From Candidatus Komeilibacteria bacterium (GTDB lineage Bacteria; Patescibacteriota; Patescibacteriia; UBA1558; 2-01-FULL-52-15), in the NCBI GenBank assembly GCA_016204595.1, contig JACQKJ010000075.1:1-18265 (forward strand): DNA of 18,265 bases. The letters are read 5' to 3'. The position numbers and the translations under genes are program-made. The notes under the pieces were generated by a model. The model did not search any database. It was given only the letters and a program-made list of their open reading frames with translations, and had not been told where the DNA came from. Below, piece after piece: positions 1-6,223 of this stretch. Within the stretch, counting starts at the first letter, position 1, and every line of letters begins with the position of its first letter.

Positions 1-37
1 ATTCATTATTCATAATTCTTTACCCCTCATTCTTTAT
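1..37. repeat. AT-rich ATTCATTATTC-type intergenic repeat, partial
   Basis: A low-complexity tract built from ATTCATTATTC and CATTCTTTA words runs directly into the thyX start codon and is cut by the window edge. The same words recur upstream of thrS at 7991-8064, where they form an inverted repeat. No Shine-Dalgarno sequence lies between this tract and the ATG at 38. Confidence 0.5.
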
Positions 38-1744
38 ATGGCTTTTACCCACGAAGAGAAAAAATTACTTGAGCCATACGTCACGTCGGTTGACGGGGAT
101 ATTTTTTCCGTGAAGGCGATGCACGGCATGGTGGGCGCTGCGTACGCGCGGTACAGCAGGGCGAAAGGAGGTTTTCGCGAGGTCTTGCTGAAGGAATTTA
201 TCAAGGAAGGGGTCATCGATCCGGTACACGCGGCAGAGCTAATTGAGCGTATTCTCATTGCCTACGGCGATGATTCGGTCGGCGAACTTGAAGGCGCGCA
301 CGTGTCATTCGAGAATATTTCGATAGTGGCGACCAAGGAAATAGAAGAGCGGCGCATCGGCGGTTCGCCCATCGAGCAATCGACTCGCTATGTGTTCTAT
401 GACCAGAAGATCAATGACAAGTACCGATATTACCGTGAGCCTCGGATCATGGCTTCGCCGTTCGCGGCCGAGTATGAAGCCACGCTGGATTTTGTTTTTG
501 ATACGTACTGTGAGCTTATTGAACCGATGAAGACCTATTATCAGGGTCTGAAAGCAATGGATGATGCCGAGTATGACATCAACGCTGACGGCGTGAAAGA
601 GAAGTACGCTGACCTCACTGACCCCAACGACCAGAAAGCGTTTCGCGTTACCTACAACGCTGACCTGCGCACCAAAGCATGCGACACCTTGCGTGCGCTG
701 CTGCCCATCGCGACCCAGACCAATGTCGGGATATTCGGGAACGGTCGTTTCTTCCAGAATGTGGTGACTGCGCTGTATACGAGCCCGTTCACGGAGGCAA
801 ACCAGATCGGCGATGCCGCGTTCCGGGAGCTTAACAAGGTGATCCCTGCCTATGTGAAGCGGGCCAAACGGAATGAATATCTCATAGCAAACCACGCCGC
901 CATGCAGGCGATAGTGGACGAATTGCTCGGCGGGGTTGCGCCGCAGCGCGTCGATGAGAATATCGATCTTTTGGACTACGGTGATGATGCCATTACGGAA
1001 CGTCTGAAGGAGGAGCCTGATTTCAATGCAAGCACGGTCAGGCATGCCCGGCAGATCGAATTCGATGTATTCACGATAACCTGCATGTTATATCCGTACG
1101 CGCGCCACCCGTTCCGCCAGCTCCGGCATATCGTCAGAAAACTTTCCGAAGCGCATCGTATGCGCATCGCTGCGGCGTATGTGGGGAATCGTACGACCCG
1201 GCGTGACCGGCCCTACCGCGCGTTCGAAAGCGGCTATCCGTATACGTTCGATCTGGTCACCGATTTCGGGACCTATAAGGACCTGATGCGGCATCGCATG
1301 AACACACAACTGCGCCAGCGCTTCTCGCCGCTCTTGGGTTTTGCCATGCCTCCTGATCTCGAGATCGCCGGACACGCTGATAAAGCCAGGGAATGCCATG
1401 TGAAAGTCGCAGCGCTCTACGAAAAAATGGTCCCGACACAGAAAGAGGAAGCTTCGTATGTCACGTTGCACGGCAATTACGTGCGATGGCTCATGGGTAT
1501 GAACGACCGCGAGGCATTCCATTTGCTGGAACTGCGCACTACGCCGCAAGGGCATCCGTCGTACCGTAAAGCCTCGCAGCTCATGCATCAGGCGATCAGG
1601 AAGCAATCGGCATGGCGCGCTGACGCCATGAACTTCGTCGATTACAATGAGTATTTCTGGGCGCGCGGTGATGCCGAGGCGCGTCAGCGCGCAAAAGAGC
1701 GCACGCTTGAGGAACGGCTTAAGAAAGAGAAAGGCGAGATATGA
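38..1744 (+). CDS. thyX: Tandem-domain FAD-dependent thymidylate synthase (ThyX family)
   Basis: ThyX makes dTMP from dUMP with methylenetetrahydrofolate and FAD. This 568-aa protein is about twice the usual ThyX length (roughly 210-260 aa) and reads as two ThyX-like halves. The canonical signature is RHRxxSxxxxSxR. The N-terminal half keeps the second part (S110, S115, R117, in GGSPIEQSTRY) but has RRI where RHR is expected at 105-107. The C-terminal half keeps RHR at 418-420 but has T423, R428 and S430 instead of S, S and R. Each half also has a later helix with an arginine motif, around NGRFFQN and around MNDREAFHLLELRTTPQ. The ATG at 38 has no Shine-Dalgarno; it is the first in-frame start and matches the expected N-terminus. 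The stop overlaps the next start as ATGA, and that gene is a kinase for the ThyX product. The family call is secure. Whether both halves are catalytic, or one composite site forms, is inference. Confidence 0.88.
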   Translation: MAFTHEEKKLLEPYVTSVDGDIFSVKAMHGMVGAAYARYSRAKGGFREVLLKEFIKEGVIDPVHAAELIERILIAYGDDSVGELEGAHVSFENISIVATKEIEERRIGGSPIEQSTRYVFYDQKINDKYRYYREPRIMASPFAAEYEATLDFVFDTYCELIEPMKTYYQGLKAMDDAEYDINADGVKEKYADLTDPNDQKAFRVTYNADLRTKACDTLRALLPIATQTNVGIFGNGRFFQNVVTALYTSPFTEANQIGDAAFRELNKVIPAYVKRAKRNEYLIANHAAMQAIVDELLGGVAPQRVDENIDLLDYGDDAITERLKEEPDFNASTVRHARQIEFDVFTITCMLYPYARHPFRQLRHIVRKLSEAHRMRIAAAYVGNRTTRRDRPYRAFESGYPYTFDLVTDFGTYKDLMRHRMNTQLRQRFSPLLGFAMPPDLEIAGHADKARECHVKVAALYEKMVPTQKEEASYVTLHGNYVRWLMGMNDREAFHLLELRTTPQGHPSYRKASQLMHQAIRKQSAWRADAMNFVDYNEYFWARGDAEARQRAKERTLEERLKKEKGEI

Positions 1745-2340
1745 GCGCAGCCAGGGGTAAGCTCATCGTCCTCTACGGTATCAACAACTTGGGCAAGTCA
1801 ACCCAGGCGCGGATCCTGGTCGATGCTTTGCAAGCCAAAGGCATCCGCGCGAGTTATCTGAAATATCCGCTCTATGATCTGGTACCGTCAGGACCCATGC
1901 TCAACGCGTATCTGCGGGAAGGCAATCCGGACAAACTGGGTTCTCGGGAGTTCCAGATGCTGCAGGTCATGAACCGGACCCAATACGACGCGGCGCTCGA
2001 GGCGCGCCTTGCATCGGGTGAATGGATCGTAGCCGAGGATTACGTTGGCACCGGCATTGCCTGGGGCATGGGGGCGGGCGTTGACCGCGAGTGGCAGGAA
2101 CTTATGAACGCGCATCTGGTAAAGGCCGATTGTGCCTTGCTTTTTCAGGGGCAGCGTTTCATGGAGGCACAGGAAAAAAATCACAAGCATGAGTCCGACA
2201 ATGAATTGACCGAACGGGTGCGGAAGGCGCATGATGCATTAGGGAGGGACTTCGGCTGGATACGGATCGACGCGAATCGGTCGATTGAGGAGATCGCAAC
2301 TGAGGTCCTGTCCGTGGTTATGAAAGCGTTCCGGCTATGA
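1741..2340 (+). CDS. tmk: Thymidylate kinase-like P-loop kinase
   Basis: The likely role is phosphorylation of dTMP to dTDP with ATP, the step after ThyX. The 199-aa length is normal for the family. A Walker A loop lies at residues 13-21 (GINNLGKST), followed by the typical KYP segment (41-43) of the dTMP-binding region. The position of the family's DR(Y/H) motif reads AEDYVGTG (98-105), so the usual arginine is missing and a Glu-Asp pair replaces it. A lid-like stretch rich in Lys, His and Glu lies at about 144-162. The start overlaps the thyX stop as ATGA, and the stop overlaps the gatB start in the same way, so translation of the three genes is probably coupled. The operon partner favours dTMP over another deoxynucleoside or nucleotide substrate, but the altered DRY motif leaves the exact substrate open. 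Confidence 0.8.
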   Translation: MSAARGKLIVLYGINNLGKSTQARILVDALQAKGIRASYLKYPLYDLVPSGPMLNAYLREGNPDKLGSREFQMLQVMNRTQYDAALEARLASGEWIVAEDYVGTGIAWGMGAGVDREWQELMNAHLVKADCALLFQGQRFMEAQEKNHKHESDNELTERVRKAHDALGRDFGWIRIDANRSIEEIATEVLSVVMKAFRL

Positions 2341-3890
2341 AACACGCATTTGAAAGCATTATCGGCCTGGAAATCCACCTGCAGCTCAAAACGAACTCGA
2401 AAATGTTCTGCAGCTGCCTGGTGGTTCCTTTTGACTCTGAACCAAACAGCTCTGTCTGCCCTGTGTGCCTTGGGCATCCGGGAACGCTTCCGGTCGTGAA
2501 CCGGGAAGCGGTCCGGCAGGGGATCCGAATGGCCTTAGCACTGCACGGGCGCATATTGAAAGAGACCCGATTTGATCGTAAGAGTTATTTTTATCCTGAC
2601 CTGCCGAAAGGGTATCAGATCTCACAGTTTGATGAGCCGTTATCGGTTGGTGGTTTTGTGGAACTCTTTGTGAAAGGTAAGGAGAAGCGGTATCACCTGG
2701 AACGGCTGCATCTCGAGGAAGACGCGGGGAAAAATTTTCATTCAGGCAACGAATCGATGGTCGATTTCAATCGGGCTGGCGTTCCTTTAGCCGAGATAGT
2801 GACGAAGCCTGACTTCCGGTCCGCCGAAGACGCGCGAGCTTTCCTGCAGGAATTGCGGCTCATAGCACGGTACCTGGGCGCCTCGGACGCGGATATGGAA
2901 AAAGGACAGCTTCGCTGCGACGCGAACATATCCGTGCGGCCGGTCGGGAATGAAACGCTGTTCGCCAAGACCGAGATAAAAAATTTGAATTCATTTCGCG
3001 CTGTCGAGCGGGCGCTTCACTATGAGATAGGACGGCAGACACGGCTCTGGGAGCAGGGCGATCCGCCGCATCGCGAGGAGACGCGCGGCTGGGATGAACC
3101 GCGGGGCGAGACGTATGTGCAGAGGATCAAGGAAGGGAGTGATGAGTATCGCTATTTTCCCGAGCCTGATCTCAAACCCATACTCATTTCTGAAGAGGAT
3201 ATACAGGAGCTCACGCGGTCGTTGCCCGAGTTACCCCGCGCGAAGCGTATCCGTTTCATTGAGGAATATGAGGTAACGAGGGAGGCGGCGCAGGTCCTGG
3301 TCGCAGACAAACCAGCTGCCGATTACTTCGAGGCGGTCGTCGAGGAGCTTAAAAATTGGCTGTATGACAGCGGCGGCGAGGGAAGCGGCCTGCCCGCCAA
3401 TCGCCTGACGGCTCAAGGCGTCTGGCAGGCGGGTACCAGGGAAGAGATATGGGAACAGAATCGTAAAAAACTGACAAAACTTGCATACTCATGGATAACC
3501 TCGGAACTATTCAAGCATTTGAATGCCGACGGCAAGAGTATTTCCGAAATTTCACTCACGCCCGAGAATTTTGCGGAATTCATCGTATTGGTATACCAAG
3601 CAAAAGTGAACAGCAGCGCCGCGCAGACTGTTTTGGAAAAAATGTATCACGAAGGAAAAGATCCGAGCGATATTGCGGAGGATGAGGGTCTTTTTCAAAC
3701 AAGCAGTACTGATGATCTTGCGCCTTTAGTTCGTCAGGCGCTTGCGGAAAACCCGGAACAGGTGGAACAGTACCGAGCCGGCAAGCAAACGGTTTTGCAA
3801 TTTTTGATCGGCAAGGTTATGAAGCTTTCGAAAGGGTCCGCTGACCCGAAGGTTGTTGCCGATCTATTGAAAAAAGTTTTAAATAAATAG
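2337..3890 (+). CDS. gatB: Asp-tRNA(Asn)/Glu-tRNA(Gln) amidotransferase subunit B
   Basis: GatB is the kinase and tRNA-binding subunit of GatCAB, which converts Glu-tRNA(Gln) and/or Asp-tRNA(Asn) to the amide form in organisms lacking GlnRS or AsnRS. The N-terminus has the family signature GLEIHLQLKTNSKMF (10-24). It is followed by four cysteines (25, 27, 41, 44, in CSC and CPVC) that fit the structural zinc site, then LGHPGTLP and the FDRKSYFYPDLPKGYQ block near residues 79-94. The C-terminal tail (about 400-517) is the helical YqeY-like tRNA-binding domain, ending in a KQTVLQFLIGKVMKLSKG motif. The 517-aa length is slightly above the usual 475-500. The ATG overlaps the tmk stop. gatA and gatC are not in the window. 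No convincing terminator follows before the rpiB promoter. Confidence 0.96.
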   Translation: MKHAFESIIGLEIHLQLKTNSKMFCSCLVVPFDSEPNSSVCPVCLGHPGTLPVVNREAVRQGIRMALALHGRILKETRFDRKSYFYPDLPKGYQISQFDEPLSVGGFVELFVKGKEKRYHLERLHLEEDAGKNFHSGNESMVDFNRAGVPLAEIVTKPDFRSAEDARAFLQELRLIARYLGASDADMEKGQLRCDANISVRPVGNETLFAKTEIKNLNSFRAVERALHYEIGRQTRLWEQGDPPHREETRGWDEPRGETYVQRIKEGSDEYRYFPEPDLKPILISEEDIQELTRSLPELPRAKRIRFIEEYEVTREAAQVLVADKPAADYFEAVVEELKNWLYDSGGEGSGLPANRLTAQGVWQAGTREEIWEQNRKKLTKLAYSWITSELFKHLNADGKSISEISLTPENFAEFIVLVYQAKVNSSAAQTVLEKMYHEGKDPSDIAEDEGLFQTSSTDDLAPLVRQALAENPEQVEQYRAGKQTVLQFLIGKVMKLSKGSADPKVVADLLKKVLNK

Positions 3891-3926
3891 CGGTCCCGAG
3901 CGCAGTCGACCTTGCTGAGGATTCAT

Positions 3927-3955
3927 TTGACGGCGATGATTCTATATTGTTAAAT
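3927..3955 (+). promoter_or_regulatory. Sigma70-type promoter of rpiB
   Basis: TTGACG (3927-3932), a 17-bp spacer and TTAAAT (3950-3955) give a good housekeeping promoter about 70 bases before the rpiB start. It makes rpiB a separate transcription unit from the thyX-tmk-gatB operon. Confidence 0.6.
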
Positions 3956-4023
3956 AGAGTTGTCATTCGATCTGTTTCTTTAACGGAGAACGTGCGCAGA
4001 TGCGCATAAAGAGGAGGTGACAC

Positions 4024-4455
4024 GTGAAGATTGCGCTCGGATCGGATCATGCGGGCTTTCGCTACAAGACACTACTCAAGGACTGGCTGATCGAGCGAGG
4101 ACATGAGATCGTAGATTTCGGCACCTATTCGTCGGTTCCGGTTGACTACCCTCACTTCATACGACCGGTCGCGCGTGCCGTCGCAAATGGCGAATTCGAG
4201 CGGGGTATTGTGCTCGGCGGCTCCGGCAACGGTGAAGCGATGGTGGCTAACAGGGTGAGCGGCGTTCGTTGCAGCCTTTGCTGGAACGAGGAGTCTGCTC
4301 GACTGGCCCGGGCTCACAACGACGCCAACGTGCTGTCGTTGGGCGAGCGCTTGCTTTCGGAGGCCGATCTGTTGGCCATCGTCAGTATCTGGCTTGAGAC
4401 GAAGTTCGAGGGCGGTCGCCATGCGCGGCGCATTGTCAAGATCGACTGGAAGTGA
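4024..4455 (+). CDS. rpiB: Ribose-5-phosphate isomerase B, actinobacterial-like type
   Basis: RpiB interconverts ribose 5-phosphate and ribulose 5-phosphate in the pentose phosphate pathway. The 143-aa protein opens with the family motif LGSDHAG (5-11) and carries the phosphate-binding GGSGNGE loop (65-71). Enterobacterial RpiB has a catalytic Cys in the CGTGIG loop; here that position is Gly and a Glu follows at 71, which is the arrangement of the mycobacterial-type enzyme. HNDAN (98-102) and GER (107-109) are also typical. Some relatives in the RpiB/LacAB family act on other sugar phosphates. The start is GTG at 4024, fixed by AGGAGG at 4012-4017 with a 6-base gap. The strong Shine-Dalgarno, own promoter and own palindromic terminator differ from the neighbouring core genes and fit a self-contained, possibly acquired unit. 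Confidence 0.9.
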   Translation: MKIALGSDHAGFRYKTLLKDWLIERGHEIVDFGTYSSVPVDYPHFIRPVARAVANGEFERGIVLGGSGNGEAMVANRVSGVRCSLCWNEESARLARAHNDANVLSLGERLLSEADLLAIVSIWLETKFEGGRHARRIVKIDWK

Positions 4456-4472
4456 GGAACGAAAACCATCAG

Positions 4473-4502
4473 CGGCCGACAGAGTTGCAACTCTGTCGGC
4501 CG
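4473..4502. terminator. Bidirectional terminator, perfect 30-bp palindrome
   Basis: CGGCCGACAGAGTTG is followed at once by its exact reverse complement, 18 bases after the rpiB stop and 8 bases before the convergent miaA stop. The + side continues into GTAGTATTTTA, which is only moderately T-rich. Its position between two convergent genes suggests it serves both. Confidence 0.75.
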
Positions 4503-4509
4503 TAGTATT

Positions 4510-5409
4510 TTAGATAAAATCTATGATAGTTTTTTCAGCTTCCCGAGCCGTGGTTATCCAACGGATCCGGATGTCCCTTCGCTCCATCCCATGAAACCAG
4601 GTCATCTGGCGCTTGGCATACCTGCGAATGGCGGTACCAAGCTTTTCTGTAAGTCTCTTTTTTGAGATTTTTCCCTGCAGAAAATACATGAGGTAGCGAT
4701 ACTCGAGACCAAGGTCTATGAGTCGTTTTGCCGAAACCCCTTGCGCACGCAGTCTTTTCACTTCAGCAATCATGCCCTGCTTGAGGTGTTTTGCAAGACG
4801 TGCAGCGATCCGCTTCTCAAGTGCTTTGGTAGGAACTTGAATACCCAGTATCAGTGAATCATAGTTTGTTTTTCCCGTAAGCGGCGGCATCGGCTTATGC
4901 GTTGTCATGACTATTTCCAGAGCGCGGATGAGCCGTGCCGGATTGTGTTTGTCTATCGTTCTCGCGCGGGCAGGGTCGAGTTTTTTGAGCTGCGCGTACA
5001 ATTGCGCTGTGGTGAGACGGGCGAGTTTTGCCCGCAGGCGCTTGTCAGGCTTCACGCGCGGCAAGGCCACATCAGAGAGCACCGCTTCGATCCAGAAGCC
5101 GGTGCCGCCGCACAGGATCGGCAGCTTCCCGCGTCGTTGAATGGCGCGAATTGTTTTGCGTGCGTCCCGCTGGAACTGATGCACGGTATAGCTTGTTTTT
5201 GGAGAAGCAACGTCGAGCAGATGATGCGGTACCAGACGCCGCTCGCGCTTGCTTACTTTCCCGGTACCGATGTCCATGCCGAGGTAGACCTGACGCGAGT
5301 CGGCTGAAATGATCTCCCCGTTATATTTCCGTGCCAATGCTATAGCAAGGTCCGACTTGCCGGATGCGGTTGGTCCGAGAATAACGACAACCTTTTTTTT
5401 CGGGGGCAT
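4510..5409 (-). CDS. miaA: tRNA dimethylallyltransferase
   Basis: MiaA transfers a dimethylallyl group to N6 of A37 in tRNAs that read UNN codons. The P-loop GPTASGKS is at residues 12-19, the SADSRQVY motif with its conserved Asp (D37) follows, then GTGK, HHLLDV and the GGTGFWIEAVL block. The C-terminal part has the LGLEYRYLM and RYAKRQMTWF signatures. At 299 aa it is full length. I chose the ATG at 5409 (MPPKKKV...) over the in-frame ATG at 5424, because the upstream one lies inside the end of a dispersed repeat (CGCAATGAC, 5420-5611). Neither has a Shine-Dalgarno. The gene is convergent with rpiB and is separated from the upstream DUF559 gene by about 470 bases of repeats and one possible small gene. 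Confidence 0.93.
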   Translation of the reverse strand: MPPKKKVVVILGPTASGKSDLAIALARKYNGEIISADSRQVYLGMDIGTGKVSKRERRLVPHHLLDVASPKTSYTVHQFQRDARKTIRAIQRRGKLPILCGGTGFWIEAVLSDVALPRVKPDKRLRAKLARLTTAQLYAQLKKLDPARARTIDKHNPARLIRALEIVMTTHKPMPPLTGKTNYDSLILGIQVPTKALEKRIAARLAKHLKQGMIAEVKRLRAQGVSAKRLIDLGLEYRYLMYFLQGKISKKRLTEKLGTAIRRYAKRQMTWFHGMERRDIRIRWITTAREAEKTIIDFI

Positions 5410-5419
5410 ATATTTCAGT

Positions 5420-5611
5420 GTCATTGCGAGCCCCGATGTACTCGTCGGGGCGTGGCAATCTGACCCGAAGGGTCATCCCGAGCGAATCCGCCTTCGGCGG
5501 AGAGCCGAGGGACCCCCTTGTATAAATTGGGGTCCCTCCGTTCCGCTACGCTCCAGTCGGGATGACGCTAGTGCGTCAGATTGCTTCGTCGCTGCTGCTC
5601 CTCGCAATGAC
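5420..5611. repeat. Nested dispersed inverted repeats (TCATTGCGAG type containing TCATCCCGAG type)
   Basis: The outer arms are GTCATTGCGAG (5420-5430) and CTCGCAATGAC (5601-5611), with a second paired step CAATCTGAC (5456-5464) against GTCAGATTG (5575-5583). Inside sits another palindrome, from GTCATCCCG (5472-5480) to CGGGATGAC (5558-5566), with GGGACCCCC/GGGGTCCC in its core. The arrangement reads as one intergenic repeat inserted in another. Relatives of both types recur at 10708-10849 and 10905-10966. Confidence 0.8.
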
Positions 5612-5647
5612 GGAAAGAAAAAAAATTCGGTCGAGATGACTGATAAT

Positions 5648-5785
5648 TTATTTTTTTCTGCTGACGTGAATGCGTTTCGGTGCAGAACGATGAACCGGGC
5701 GTTTCAATTGATCCGAAAGCGATGCCATCCTTTTTTTCGCTTTCTCACGTTTTATGTGACGCTTTTCTGCCTTGAGTTTTTTCAT
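5648..5785 (-). CDS. Possible 45-aa strongly basic small protein
   Basis: This open frame lies on the minus strand between two repeat blocks and encodes 45 residues, about 40% of them Lys or Arg, with no Asp and few hydrophobics. It starts MKKLKAEKRHIKREK and ends KRIHVSRKK. The ATG at 5785 has a GAGGGG 8 bases upstream, but that G-run belongs to the adjacent repeat (5794-5880). I do not recognise it. The composition would suit a nucleic-acid-binding or ribosome-associated peptide, but an open frame of this size in A-rich sequence can also arise by chance. Confidence 0.35.
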   Translation of the reverse strand: MKKLKAEKRHIKREKAKKRMASLSDQLKRPVHRSAPKRIHVSRKK

Positions 5786-5793
5786 ATAGGTAA

Positions 5794-5880
5794 CCCCTCA
5801 TCTGCCCTTCGGGCATCTTCTCCCAGAGGGAGAAGGATTAGCAAATAGCCCTCTCCTGTTGGGAGAGGGTAGGGTGAGGG
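5794..5880. repeat. CCCTCTCC/GGGTGAGGG-type intergenic repeat with two hairpins
   Basis: Two hairpins stand side by side: one with TGCCCTTCGGGCA and CTTCTCCCAGAGGGAGAAG, and one with CCCTCTCC TGTT GGGAGAGGG, closed by outer CCCTCA and TGAGGG. The block abuts the DUF559 stop codon and could act as its terminator on the minus strand. Repeats of this general wording are scattered in many unrelated bacterial genomes. Confidence 0.75.
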
Positions 5881-6222
5881 TTATTCGAGTAATTGTTTAA
5901 TTTTTTCGACAACTCCATCAAGATTGCGATCAATTTCGTTATTCCAAACTCGCAGGACTCGAAACCCTTCTGATCGTAGAACGTCATCTCGAAGATGATC
6001 ATTTCTGTGCTGATGTGTATCTGCATGGTGCCCTCCATCAAGCTCTATAATAATTTTCTTCTCCTCGCAACAGAAATCTACAATATATGCGCCGATTGGA
6101 TGCTGCCGTCGAAATTTGTGGCCAAGAAAATTCCTGCCACGTAGATGATACCAGAGTTTTCGTTCCTGTGGCGTTTGATTTTTTCTAAGAGTTCTCGCTG
6201 CATTGATGAGTCGCGATACCAT
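5881..6222 (-). CDS. DUF559 (Vsr/PD-(D/E)XK-like) endonuclease domain protein
   Basis: This 113-aa protein fits the stand-alone DUF559 family, which is related to very short patch repair endonucleases. An N-terminal LRKNQTPQERKLWYHLR helix (12-28) leads to KFRRQHPIGAYIVDF (36-50), then IIIELDGGHH (57-66) and the late VLRVWNNEI block (89-97). Asp49 and Glu60 fit the metal-binding positions of a PD-(D/E)XK fold. The biological role of the family is not established; DNA cleavage is inferred from the fold. The start follows the thrS stop by a single base (TGATATG), so translation is probably coupled and the gene lies in the thrS transcript. The stop runs directly into the 5794-5880 repeat. Confidence 0.85.
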   Translation of the reverse strand: MVSRLINAARTLRKNQTPQERKLWYHLRGRNFLGHKFRRQHPIGAYIVDFCCEEKKIIIELDGGHHADTHQHRNDHLRDDVLRSEGFRVLRVWNNEIDRNLDGVVEKIKQLLE

Positions 6223-6223
6223 A

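Noticed and set aside
305..1045. 246-aa minus-strand open frame inside thyX
   Set aside because: It is an antisense shadow of a conserved enzyme, with no start signal.
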